A stretch of DNA of 64,000 bases from Methylocystis echinoides (GTDB lineage Bacteria > Pseudomonadota > Alphaproteobacteria > Rhizobiales > Beijerinckiaceae): the NCBI RefSeq assembly GCF_027923385.1, contig NZ_BSEC01000001.1, positions 62,001 through 126,000 of the forward strand, in the 5' to 3' direction. Position 1 is the stretch's first letter; the number at the start of each line of letters is the position of its first letter. The notes beneath the pieces were generated by a model. The model saw nothing but the letters and a program-made list of their open reading frames with translations. It searched no databases and was not told where the DNA came from. This document shows positions 53,030-62,179 of the stretch, in pieces. Position numbers and translations under genes: made by a program.

Positions 53030-53344
53030 GCGGTCGCGGAGCATGAGGCGGTTGCCATCGCCCAGCGCACCAAGGCGGCCCTCGCGGCGGCCAAGGCGCG
53101 CGGCGTCAAACTCGGCTCCCCGGTCGCGGCCAACACCGTGGCGGCGGCCCGCTCTGGCACGAGCGCCAAGGCGCGGTCAAAGGCTCAGAACATCGGCGCC
53201 GTCGTGAAGGACATTGAGTGCAGCGGCGTGACGACACTCTCCGGCATCGGCCGCGCCCTTGAAGCCCGTGGCGTCCAGACGCCCAGCGGCAACACCAACT
53301 GGCAAGCGGCGCAAGTCGCGCGCGTAAGGGCGACGGCAGCGTGA
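53030..53344 (+). pseudogene. Serine recombinase, C-terminal remnant
   Basis: The frame reads 'AVAEHEAVAIAQRTKAALAA' then AKARGVKLG, the end of the resolvase catalytic domain and the following helix. It continues with a DNA-binding part 'GVTTLSGIGRALEARGVQTP' and 'NWQAAQVARV'. The N-terminal catalytic serine half is missing, so it is inactive. It overlaps the end of the FkbM gene on the other strand. Confidence 0.82.
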
Positions 53345-54188
53345 CGCCGGAGCCTCTTGAATTTATCCCGTCCGGTGGCGCTGATCTAAAATAGATCTCC
53401 ATGAACGCGAATCGGTCGTCGTTGAGCAGTCGAGTGATTTGCGCCCCACTCAGCCAATTTTTTTCTTCGAATCGCCGCGGCGGTTCAGTAGTAGTGAAAT
53501 TGAAAACGCCATTTTGCGAGCGTCCAGTTAAAATCTTTATGATTTCAATTGTCTCTGATTTGAAGACGGGTAGATTGCACTCGAAGCTCAGGAGGGGAAC
53601 GCTTGTTGATAACCCCCTTATTACCTCAAGCTCAAACCCTTCGACATCGATCTTTATATACCCTGGGAGGCCAAATATCGCAATCATATTGTCAAGAGTT
53701 GTTACGTCTACTTTTCTTAATCCGTCAGAAACAGTACGAGGTCGAAAGATCGCGTCTGCAGGCCTATTGGCTAATTCAGTTTGCCATTTGTCGGACAAGG
53801 TGTCGTAAGGGCTGCTATCACGAAACGTATGCATGTTTCTAGTTTCTTTGCGCGCCCCGCACGCTTTCTCCACTATTTGCACTTTCGGCCGGTTTTTGAA
53901 CCGTTGCCTCAGAACATCTGCCGTATGTTTGTTAGGTTCGATGCAAACAACGCTTTCCGCGAATTCGCAAAAAATATAAGCTTTGTTTCCTTCATTAGCA
54001 CCCACATCGAATATAATGCGGGCGTCTACATCGTTTAAACAATTGCGATAAAACGCCTTCTCAACAGTTTTTGCCTGAGCTGCAGCAGGCCGGAACAATA
54101 ACAAGTAAATATTGTATAGAGGCGTGTCATTGAACCGGTGACGGTTCACGGAGCGGTTCAATAGATAGCGAACAATGTTTTTGAACAT
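53106..54188 (-). CDS. FkbM-family methyltransferase with run-on C-terminus
   Basis: The 360-residue frame has a complete FkbM domain: 'IIFDVGANEGNKAYIFCEFA', 'VVCIEPNKHTADVLRQRF', 'YIKIDVEGFELEVIRGLS', 'PLLSFECNLPVF', to 'AFMEIYFR' near 53390. The last ~95 residues (Arg/Ser/Pro/Cys-rich) are antisense to the serine-recombinase remnant and do not look native, so the original stop was lost when that remnant arrived. FkbM enzymes O-methylate sugars or other hydroxyls. It belongs by type to the glycan cluster. Confidence 0.8.
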   Translation of the reverse strand: MFKNIVRYLLNRSVNRHRFNDTPLYNIYLLLFRPAAAQAKTVEKAFYRNCLNDVDARIIFDVGANEGNKAYIFCEFAESVVCIEPNKHTADVLRQRFKNRPKVQIVEKACGARKETRNMHTFRDSSPYDTLSDKWQTELANRPADAIFRPRTVSDGLRKVDVTTLDNMIAIFGLPGYIKIDVEGFELEVIRGLSTSVPLLSFECNLPVFKSETIEIIKILTGRSQNGVFNFTTTEPPRRFEEKNWLSGAQITRLLNDDRFAFMEIYFRSAPPDGINSRGSGVTLPSPLRARLAPLASWCCRWASGRHGLQGRGRCRRVSSRRCTQCPSRRRRCSEPLTAPWRSCQSGPPPRCWPRPGSRV

Positions 54189-54252
54189 ATTGCCCTCCGC
54201 GCAACATTTAGCGAAAGCAGATGACCAGACTGAAGGAATAATTGGGGGTTAT

Positions 54253-54497
54253 CTATTCGCCGGTGTCGATGAGCGCGCGCATGTCCTTCAACATTGACCG
54301 AAAGGCCCGGCGTCGGGCGATGGCGTCGGTTGCATAGCGACCATGCTTTAGCGCGTCTGGTTGCCCTTCGGCGCGCCGGGGTTAGTCCCGCCGTGCATCC
54401 GGCATCGACCGTTCGCAATCGCGGGCGACTGGCATGGCGTCCCGGCTCTCGTCTTGGCCCCACATCGCGGGCTCATGAGCATGGGCGATTTGCGCAT
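54253..54497 (-). pseudogene. HGG/NALKHG gene with one-base frameshift
   Basis: It starts MRKSPMLMSPRCGAKTRAGT, continues 'CRMHGGTNPGAPKGNQ', then loses one base: CAGACGCGCTAA is read where CAGAACGCGCTAA would give 'QNALKHGRYATDAIARRRAF'. In the other frame it continues to TAG at 54253. GAGGAACA precedes the ATG. Otherwise complete. Confidence 0.85.
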
Positions 54498-55023
54498 GGG
54501 ATTGTTCCTCGATTTTTGTCTTAGCCCCTCCCCCGGCCTCGACATTGCCGACGACCGCCTGCCCACCGGCATGGACGTGGACATGCTCGACCGTCACCTC
54601 TTGCTGGCCTTTCCCCCGGTGGCGGTTGAGGACCTCGACGAGCGTGGCATAGGTCCGGCTCAGCTTGTTGGCTTGGTTCAGGTTCTCGCGGCGGCCCTCG
54701 AAGGTCTGTTCCTTAATCATCGCGCGGCGATAGCACTCCATTGAGGCGTTATGCGCGGCGACGAGTTGGGCGACCATCATGCCTTCAATCTCATCCTTTG
54801 GTCTTATCCCGACCATCGCCATCGCGGCGCCCATCGTCTGGACCTTGCGCGCCTCGGCGTCGCTATGCGCCGTCCACAGGGCGCTGCAGACTTGATTGTA
54901 GAGGATGTGATTGAAGTCGTCGGACATGCTCCCGCCAATAGGCTTCAAGTCGCCCTTGGCGGCGGTGGCGTCGAGGACGACGCGTTCCTTGTCATCGGCA
55001 GCGGCGCCTTTCTTTTTTGTCAT
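54382..55023 (-). CDS. Hypothetical protein with 'HVHVHAGGQAVVGNV' motif
   Basis: The 213-residue homologue of 24309-25100 has a helical middle ('MMVAQLVAAHNASMECYRRA', 'LNQANKLSRTYATLVEVLNR') followed by 'QQEVTVEHVHVHAGGQAVVG', then a variable tail. It overlaps the frameshifted HGG gene by 116 bp in another frame, so the two-gene order of the left module is repeated here. The function is unknown. Confidence 0.7.
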   Translation of the reverse strand: MTKKKGAAADDKERVVLDATAAKGDLKPIGGSMSDDFNHILYNQVCSALWTAHSDAEARKVQTMGAAMAMVGIRPKDEIEGMMVAQLVAAHNASMECYRRAMIKEQTFEGRRENLNQANKLSRTYATLVEVLNRHRGKGQQEVTVEHVHVHAGGQAVVGNVEAGGGAKTKIEEQSHAQIAHAHEPAMWGQDESRDAMPVARDCERSMPDARRD

Positions 55024-55867
55024 GGCGATTGCTCAAATGGCGATATGGGTTCCTTTAACACAAACGGAACCCTTACGGCGGGCAGATGCTATTGAGCCGG
55101 GCGAGCCCGGCGACGGCGATGAGGGCGGCTTCGGCGCGGCCATCATCGATCTTGCGGGCGAACATCGAGGCTTTGCTCGGCCATCGGCGGATTGCCTCAG
55201 AACGGGCGGCGTCCTACGCCCCGTCCTTCCCCGGCGCAATGCCGACAGCGCGCTTCCACACGGCGGGCGTCAGATGCGTGGCAGGAACCCCCTCGGCGCC
55301 GAGAACGCCCTCGACGACGCCCCGGCAGCGACCAAAGGAAAAGGCCTCCGCTGGACCTTCCCCCGGTCGCGCGCCAACATACTCGACGAACGCATGACCG
55401 GCATGAGCGCGATGGACCCAGCTCGGTCAAGAGCGGTGGATTGACGGCGGCCCGGCCCTTCGGACCATCGGCCAAGAACGGCATATCGTGGACCTCGACC
55501 AGCTCGCCGGTTTCAGCATCGAGGACAGCGACGCCGCCACGCGCGCCTACATCGACGCCTCACGTCGGGAAAATATTCCTTTTAAGGATTTTTGGCTGCG
55601 AGTCCGGAACCAGCGGCTACTGAAACTACAGAGACTGGATCTGGCGGCGTTGAGCAACTAGACCGTCAAAAAGATCAAGCTGCCGGTTACTACGCTGCGG
55701 CATGAACATCCGATTCGATAGCTCGAAACTCGCCATCCCCGCGCCATCGTGCCCTCCGAGCAAAATTTGCGTTGAAGATTCACGATCTTCACTTTATCGG
55801 TGTGGGATAAGCAGGAGTAAGGTTTCTGCTTTTACATGTTTAACGATACACCAACCGGGCCGTTTCC
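55024..55867. other. Accessory DNA, one possible gene remnant
   Basis: About 840 bp without an intact gene. A plus-strand frame ending at TAG 55659-55661 has protein-like composition ('DLDQLAGFSIEDSDAATRAY', 'IDASRRENIPFKDFWLRVRN') but no start or recognised family. The last 100 bp before 55868 turn AT-rich and may hold the FkbM promoter. Confidence 0.35.
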
Positions 55868-56704
55868 ATGAAGAGTAACTCCTTGCCCAAAATTTTCGAC
55901 GAATGGTTTGTGCGCTATATGCGCAGCTCAGATCACCCAGCCAAACTCAGGCTAATTGATCTGCTTTTATCTCTTAGGCGCACTCGTATAAGGGTGACAA
56001 CCGAATTCGGTATTATCGACGTCGATAGCCACGATTTGATTCAAAAAAGTATTATGCTGAATGGTGCATATGAGCCCGCAACATTGAGTCGAATTCTGTC
56101 TCTAGTGAACCCAAGTGATACTTTTGTTGATGTTGGAGCTAACATGGGGCAATTTTCCCTTGCCGTGGCCAAAAAACTTGATGGCAATGGTAGGGTAATC
56201 GCTATTGAGCCGAACCCAGAAATATGCTCCGAATTAATGCATAATTGCACTTTGAACCCCTCATCAAACGTCATCTCTATTGCGTGCGTGGCTGCAGATG
56301 CTGAATGCGAATTATTACGATTTGGCATCCCCGTCAAACGCAACCGCGGTACTTCGCGACAAGTAAACGACGATTTTGCAGGAGCTGTTTTTGTCCTCTC
56401 AATGAATTTGGGGGAACTATTGGAGAAAATCAATGTGGAGAGAGTGCGCCTCATGAAGATCGACACCGAGGGAAGCGAATTACGTATTTTGACGGGACTT
56501 CTGTCAGGGAGTGAGCATCTTTGGCCTGACAATATAATTTTCGAGTTCTTACCGGAAGATTTCTCCTATGGTGGAGATCCGAATGAGTTACCGAGGTTTG
56601 TCGCAGACAAAGGATATCTACTGCACAATATTGACGGGAGTGTTTATCAGGGTGGTGTGCCGCTTCAGGAGGGGAACTTGTGGGCGCGCAGGGTATATAA
56701 ATAA
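55868..56704 (+). CDS. FkbM-family methyltransferase
   Basis: The 278-residue protein has 'TFVDVGANMGQFSLAVAKKL', 'VIAIEPNPEICSELMHN', 'VRLMKIDTEGSELRILTGLL' and 'NIIFEFLPEDFSYGG', the full FkbM pattern. It is AT-richer than the left-region genes, as expected for exchanged glycan genes. It stands alone on the plus strand, followed by a decayed IS at 56823. The methyl acceptor is unknown. Confidence 0.88.
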   Translation: MKSNSLPKIFDEWFVRYMRSSDHPAKLRLIDLLLSLRRTRIRVTTEFGIIDVDSHDLIQKSIMLNGAYEPATLSRILSLVNPSDTFVDVGANMGQFSLAVAKKLDGNGRVIAIEPNPEICSELMHNCTLNPSSNVISIACVAADAECELLRFGIPVKRNRGTSRQVNDDFAGAVFVLSMNLGELLEKINVERVRLMKIDTEGSELRILTGLLSGSEHLWPDNIIFEFLPEDFSYGGDPNELPRFVADKGYLLHNIDGSVYQGGVPLQEGNLWARRVYK

Positions 56705-56822
56705 AGCCTAGATGTTTGGCTCCGGAGAGTCGTGGCGCTAATCTCGTCCGAGAGACGCGTGGACAAAGATCCCACAATCTTCAAAATGAATCCGCGTCAC
56801 CTCATTGCGGGACCATACACCT

Positions 56823-57589
56823 AGAGCCTGTTTGGAAATTGGGTTCCGGGGGGATTTTTGGATGTGGATACGCAAGCAGCGGGGCCGGATGGCCAGCATT
56901 GCCCGGAGGACGACGCATTATCCCTCTGATCTGACGGACGACTAGTGGGAATGGATCGCGCCGTTGATGGCGAAGCCGGGCTGCAGAGGCCGGCCGTGCG
57001 AAGTCGAATTTTGTGAAGTGATCAATGCAGTGCGCTATCTGGTGGGTTCGGGTTGCGGCTGGCGGATGTTGCCTGTGTAATTCGGTCAGGCGAACGGCTT
57101 ATGACTGGTTCCGCGAGTTGGTGCGGTGTTTTCTTTTTCAAACCACAGGCGCGGGGCTATGATGCGGGCAAGAAGGTCGTCGGTCGCAAGCGCCATAACG
57201 CGGTGGACACAGATGCGCGATTGCTGATGGTCAATCTGACGACAGCCGGCATTTCGACAGCGCCGGGGTGCAGGCGATACTCGACACCATCCGTAAGCGG
57301 TGAAGCATCTCTTCGCCGACGCCGCCTACGACCGACTGAAACTTGATGGACAAGGCCAATTATCTGGATTTCGTCCTTGAGATCATTCGTCGCCGCGACA
57401 ATCAGAAGGGTTTCGAAGTCCTGCCGCGTCGCTGGGTCGCCGAACGGGCTTTCTGCCGAATGATCCGCTGGCGCAGATTGGTGCGCGATTACAAACGTCG
57501 GATGGACCTCTCAACCGCCCTGATCTACGTCGCCATGGGCAGCCTACTCATCGTCGTAATGCGCACCCATGATTTTCTAAACAGGCTCT
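56823..57589 (+). mobile_element. Decayed IS5-family element
   Basis: The ends are inverted repeats AGAGCCTGTTTGGAAATT and, reversed, AGAGCCTGTTTAGAAAAT. Transposase fragments are in several frames ('YDAGKKVVGRKRHNAVDTDA', 'NQKGFEVLPRRWVAERAFCR') with stops and an internal deletion. It is a different IS5 member from the 936-bp element. Confidence 0.82.
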
Positions 57590-57597
57590 GAGACCTC

Positions 57598-58443
57598 TCA
57601 GGCAGGAGTTTTAATTAGATTTGGTGTCTTATACGAATATAATAGCGCACCAGGTATGGCTACGAGGCAAAAAAACAGCCGGCTGAATCTAGTCCCTCCC
57701 CTGAGGCGTCCATTTCCGTAAGCTTCGCTTCTGATCCTATTAGCCACCATCCAAAATCTATCGTACATTGACGCTCCTATAGTTCTTGCGAAATAGAGGT
57801 CGCAATAGATCAAGGCCTTTGCCGCTTCTGGAACTGCCCCCTTCCTCCATACCCCTCCGTCGGGATTGTGGTCATGTTTCACCTGTAGCGAAGGTGACTT
57901 AAAAATCTTCAATCCAGAGCTTAACGCTCGATGAGAGAACTCCGCATCCTCATTAAATCTGTATAAATTTTCATCGAACCCACCGATTTTAACAAATTGG
58001 TCTCTAGCCATGATGATATTTGCAGTCGACACCCAAGTCATTGGGATCAGATCCACATTTTTAGATACGTCCCCAAACCCTTCTACGATCTCTCCGCTAA
58101 TCACATTTTCATCTATCGCTGAGAGCATATCGGCGAGAAAAACGAGGTAACTTTCATGTAGAACAATGTCATCATCCAAGAACAATAAGACAGAACCCTT
58201 TGCCGCAAGAGCGCCAGCATTCCTAGCTCGTGCTATGTTTGCTTGCTCCAGCAGAACCATCCTCACGCCGAGCTCCGCAAAATCTCTCGGCCGTGGAGGC
58301 GGAGGTCGTGTCTGATCAACAACAATTATCTCCCTATGAATCGTGGCTGACGCAGCCGCAAGACGTCTTACCGACTCAATAGCACGCGCTGACCTATTAT
58401 AGGTCGGAACGATAATTGAAAGTAAGGGACTCGGGCTATTCAT
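57598..58443 (-). CDS. Family 2 glycosyltransferase
   Basis: The GT-A enzyme of about 281 residues has 'LLSIIVPTYNRSARAIESVR', 'IIVVDQT', 'ANIARARNAGALAAKGSVLL' then FLDDDI (DxD metal site), and 'IGGFDENLYRFNEDAEFSHR'. It transfers a sugar to a lipid-linked glycan in the cytoplasm. The start is ATG 58443 behind GGAAG (MNSPSPLLSIIVPT). The 3' end abuts the decayed IS, so a few C-terminal residues may be changed. Confidence 0.88.
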   Translation of the reverse strand: MNSPSPLLSIIVPTYNRSARAIESVRRLAAASATIHREIIVVDQTRPPPPRPRDFAELGVRMVLLEQANIARARNAGALAAKGSVLLFLDDDIVLHESYLVFLADMLSAIDENVISGEIVEGFGDVSKNVDLIPMTWVSTANIIMARDQFVKIGGFDENLYRFNEDAEFSHRALSSGLKIFKSPSLQVKHDHNPDGGVWRKGAVPEAAKALIYCDLYFARTIGASMYDRFWMVANRIRSEAYGNGRLRGGTRFSRLFFCLVAIPGALLYSYKTPNLIKTPA

Positions 58444-58692
58444 GACACTTCCATTCATTAAGCAAGGCCCATTGGAAACCGTAGACGAGAAATAACACGC
58501 GCTCTCGAAAAGAAACACTCTTTGCTATTCGCCGTCGGGGTCCGACAGATATCTCGTGCGCAACGAGCACTTGCTCCCTTCAGGCTAATACATAAGAAAG
58601 CACACACGATCTAGTGGCCCATTGGCTGAAGATCATTTCAAATATCAATACAAGTTCACGGAATACAGATCGTTGAACTCTTGAACCAACAG

Positions 58693-59631
58693 TTACCTCA
58701 GCAGCCAGTCGCGACCAAATAGCTTTTGCAGCACGGCGTAATACATACAGGCTGGCACGCTATGCACCTTCGACAAGGCGCGATAATGCGCGATTCCTTG
58801 GTCGAAATTGCCTCCAGCCATTGCTCTCAAAATACCTTTCGCGTGATCCGCACCGCGAGTTCTTGTGCGGCGAACCATCATCTCACGGTAGGATTGAATA
58901 CCAAGATGTCTTTTATAGAACGGCAATATTCTTGCTTCCTCCTCGGCATAACGCAATGCACTCAATTTCCCTGATGTTACACTTTGTGGATGACACCTAA
59001 CTTCAAGCTGCAATTGCCTATTCCGGGCAAAGTAGAATTTTTCTGCCACCCTATTGTAAAACTCAAGATCGCCCGCCACAGCAAAGCTATCATCGAACGG
59101 TCCGACCTCATCTAAAACGTCTCGGCTAATCATCACTGAAGATATCGATGGAGGAAGTGCTCCGTGGCGAGATGAGATATAAAGGTATGTCGAAAAATCG
59201 ATCCCAATTGGCGTACCCTCGTCATCAAGGACGGATGTACGAAAACCGCTTGGGTCGATGATATAACTGCTTGAGTAAACCAAACCGACACGAGAGTGGA
59301 TATCGAACGCCTTTACCTGACTTCCTATAAACCCCTTCAATGCCACGTCGTCGTGGGAAAAAAACTGGATGTAATTGCCTCGCGCCTCGCGTATTGCGCG
59401 ATTGAAATTTCCGAACTGACCTGCACGCGACGGATTAATCAAAAGTCTCAAGCTTGGCGCTGAAATTGAACGAACTATTTCGACGGTGCTATCCGTGGAG
59501 CCGTCATCCGACACAATTATTTCATTAACTTCGTCCTGTCGCAATAATGAAACGATTGCTGACTTTATATAGTCTTGACCGTTATATACTGGCAACACTA
59601 CGCTAACGGTCGGGCTGGATAGATTCTCCAT
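58693..59631 (-). CDS. Family 2 glycosyltransferase
   Basis: The 312-residue GT-A enzyme has 'TVSVVLPVYNGQDYIKSAIV', 'NEIIVSDDGSTDSTVEIVRS' and 'ARGNYIQFFSHDDVALKGFI' (metal-binding D-D). The C-terminal part is helical. It lies 35 bp downstream of the carbamoyltransferase on the same strand, so the two are probably co-transcribed. The sugar specificity cannot be read. Confidence 0.9.
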   Translation of the reverse strand: MENLSSPTVSVVLPVYNGQDYIKSAIVSLLRQDEVNEIIVSDDGSTDSTVEIVRSISAPSLRLLINPSRAGQFGNFNRAIREARGNYIQFFSHDDVALKGFIGSQVKAFDIHSRVGLVYSSSYIIDPSGFRTSVLDDEGTPIGIDFSTYLYISSRHGALPPSISSVMISRDVLDEVGPFDDSFAVAGDLEFYNRVAEKFYFARNRQLQLEVRCHPQSVTSGKLSALRYAEEEARILPFYKRHLGIQSYREMMVRRTRTRGADHAKGILRAMAGGNFDQGIAHYRALSKVHSVPACMYYAVLQKLFGRDWLLR

Positions 59632-59666
59632 TCACTTTTCCCCGTTGAGCTCGATTATGGATCGAA

Positions 59667-61460
59667 TTATACACGCTTAATCAGATAACTGCCAATGACG
59701 AGCCTATCCATTTTAGTCCTCCGGAAACAATTGAGTGCTTCCACAGGACGGCATACAATTGGCTCATTCTCATTGAATGAGGTATTTAATAGTATGGGAA
59801 TCCCGGTTAATTCACGGAAGGCTTCAATTAATTCCCAATAAAGCTGGTTTGTTTCTCGATATACCATTTGCAGCCGCCCGGAGCCGTCCACATGTGCAAC
59901 CGCGGGTATTAACTTTTGCTTCTCTTTACGAATTTGGTATACCTGCATCATGAACGGAACGTCGTCATCCGTTTCGAACCATTCAGCGGCGTGCTCGCTT
60001 TGTATCGATGGAGCAAAGGGCCGAAAGTCCTCCCTCCGTTTTATCTTTTTGTTTAATAATTCTTTCATATCAATGCGCCGCGGGTCAGATAGTATTGAAC
60101 GGTTTCCTAGCGCTCGCGGCCCCCATTCCATACGCCCTTGGAACCAACCTACAACCTCACCTGCGGCAAGAGCCTTAGCAACCTCTTTACAGAGACCTCG
60201 CTCATTTTCGATTTGTATAACGGTGCAACCATCCCGATCGAGCTCTGCTGCACTGCTTTTAAGCAAATCTGAGATTTCCAGATTCGAAGCAGCGGGTCCG
60301 AAGTATGCATGATCCATAACTGTTCGACCAAAAAGCTGATCGCCTTTTAATACGCTCGGTCCAGCAACGACATCAGCAAAGGATTTATTCTTAATTTTAT
60401 GCCACAAGTATACGGCGGCTCCAATAGCGCCCCCGGCATCTCCCGCAGCGGGCTGTACATAAAGTCGCTTGAATGGCGTCTGAAGAATTACTTTTCCATT
60501 AGCAACAGAATTCATCCCACAACCGCCGGCAATTGTTAGGCTGGCAATACCGTGCTTAGCATGTAAGCTGTTTAGCAGATTGAAAAAAGCTGTTTCGTAC
60601 ATGAGTTGCACTGAATGCGCTATATTGCAGTGGCGAATGGTGATTTCGTCCCCCTTCTGCCGCGCAGCGCCCAAAAGTTCTTCCAGTTTAGGCGAGTAAA
60701 GTAAGCCAACACGCGGGACCCCATCCCATTCATAATCAATCTTTTCCTTGTGGTGTCGGAAATAATCTGTCTCAAGCTCAAATTGACCGTTATCCAGCAG
60801 CCGAACAATATTCCTCATCTCGGACAAATAAGTGGGTTTACCGTACGGAGCGAGCCCCATAACCTTGTACTCATCTCCGTAATTCGGAAAGCCGAGGTAC
60901 TGCGTTAGTGCCTGATAGAATATACCCAATGAATGTGGGAAAAAAATTCGGCCTTCCACCTCTATGTTGGCTCCGATTCCGACACCCCATGCAGTGCTAG
61001 CGAAATCCCCAAACCCATCAACAGAAATCACACTGGCCTCTTTGAAAGGTGAGACTAAAAAACCCGATGCGAGATGCGCTAAATGGTGTTCGATTCGATG
61101 TACCTGTCCGCGGAAGTCTCTTCCTGGGAATGCTGCTTTTATTTCTCCCTCAACTGATTCACGCTTCACCCGATTGATTATGCTACTGTGGATCATCCTA
61201 GTGTCCAACCGGTTTCTAATCGCATAATTTAGCTTTCTAAATAGATTGGTGTGTGAATTGGAATTTATTGCGATATGCTGAACATCTGATATCGTTACGC
61301 CTGCTTCATCGAGACAGTAGGCGATCGCCTCTCGTGGAAATCCCGCCCAATGTTTGACGCGCCGAAAGCGTTCCTCTTCAGCGGCCGCAATAACCCGGCC
61401 ATCACGAATAAGGCACGCGGAAGCGTCTCCATGATACGCGTTTAGACCAATTAGCAGCAT
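59667..61460 (-). CDS. NodU/CmcH-family carbamoyltransferase
   Basis: The 597-residue enzyme has an N-terminal Kae1-like ATP/carbamoyl-adenylate domain ('LLIGLNAYHGDASACLIRDG', 'EHHLAHLASGFLVSPF', 'SVISVDGFGDFASTAWG') and the C-terminal NodU domain ('GWFQGRMEWGPRALGNRSIL', 'DFRPFAPSI', 'IPILLNTSFNENEPIV'). The family moves a carbamoyl group from carbamoyl phosphate to a hydroxyl of a sugar, as on Nod factors and some capsules. It is complete. It probably decorates the glycan made by this region. First gene of a run with the GT2 at 58693. Confidence 0.93.
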   Translation of the reverse strand: MLLIGLNAYHGDASACLIRDGRVIAAAEEERFRRVKHWAGFPREAIAYCLDEAGVTISDVQHIAINSNSHTNLFRKLNYAIRNRLDTRMIHSSIINRVKRESVEGEIKAAFPGRDFRGQVHRIEHHLAHLASGFLVSPFKEASVISVDGFGDFASTAWGVGIGANIEVEGRIFFPHSLGIFYQALTQYLGFPNYGDEYKVMGLAPYGKPTYLSEMRNIVRLLDNGQFELETDYFRHHKEKIDYEWDGVPRVGLLYSPKLEELLGAARQKGDEITIRHCNIAHSVQLMYETAFFNLLNSLHAKHGIASLTIAGGCGMNSVANGKVILQTPFKRLYVQPAAGDAGGAIGAAVYLWHKIKNKSFADVVAGPSVLKGDQLFGRTVMDHAYFGPAASNLEISDLLKSSAAELDRDGCTVIQIENERGLCKEVAKALAAGEVVGWFQGRMEWGPRALGNRSILSDPRRIDMKELLNKKIKRREDFRPFAPSIQSEHAAEWFETDDDVPFMMQVYQIRKEKQKLIPAVAHVDGSGRLQMVYRETNQLYWELIEAFRELTGIPILLNTSFNENEPIVCRPVEALNCFRRTKMDRLVIGSYLIKRV

Positions 61461-61629
61461 TCTTGGCTCTCACAGTGAGATTGGATTTGAATTGAAACCT
61501 GAACGGTCCGCTTTGAGATTCGGCCTTACACGCCCAGGGATCGATGAATTCTAGGGTGTTATGCACTCTGCTTGAGTTCAGCGGCTCGGTTGAGCATGAT
61601 GCATCCAAAGGCGACGACATGGAAACCGC

Positions 61630-62070
61630 GAGAGCCTGAGCTTATCGCTCGTCGTATTTGACCACCCAGCGACAATGGGCATACAAGCGAAAGATCGCTC
61701 GACCACCCAGCGCCGTGGCAGGAGCACAAAGCCCTTTTTCGCTTCGTTGAGGTTTGACTACGTAAAGTTCAATACCCACAGCACGCGGCTGCCCGGCCGG
61801 CCCTATCGCCGGTGTATCTCTGGTCACGTCGTTCAATTCAAGCGCGTTACCGATGGCCTGCTGCACTGCTTCGGCGCGTTTGCCAACGTCCGCCCGATCA
61901 GGCCTCACATGCAACCCCAACAATTAGCCCGGGGTATCCGCTGCCGTTTGCAACTTCGAGTCGCCCTTGCGCTTGGCCCCATCACCCAGCCCGGGGCCTA
62001 CTTTTCAGGCCCCGAGAGCAAGGTGCGGCTATCGATAGTGGATGTCTGCGCTGCGGTGTGCCCGGAATGA
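61630..62070 (-). pseudogene. Decayed IS5-like transposase remnant
   Basis: On the minus strand 'KGFVLLPRRWVVERSFA' and 'CRWVVKYDER' are pieces of the C-terminal part of an IS5-type transposase, now in different frames; the upstream part is unreadable. No intact ends are seen. Confidence 0.6.
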
Positions 62071-62179
62071 CCATCTTCATCACTCACATCAGATGGATAA
62101 GGCCTGCAAATCAATGGCTTCCGGCTCCTTTGAACCGCGGTCTCGCAAAAGTAAATAACACCCTCCAGGGTTTCACCTG

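Noticed and set aside
55033..55661. Overlapping frames on both strands between the second NALKHG module and the FkbM gene
   Set aside because: One tail looks protein-like, but no start, ribosome site or family could be supported, so only a remnant is noted.
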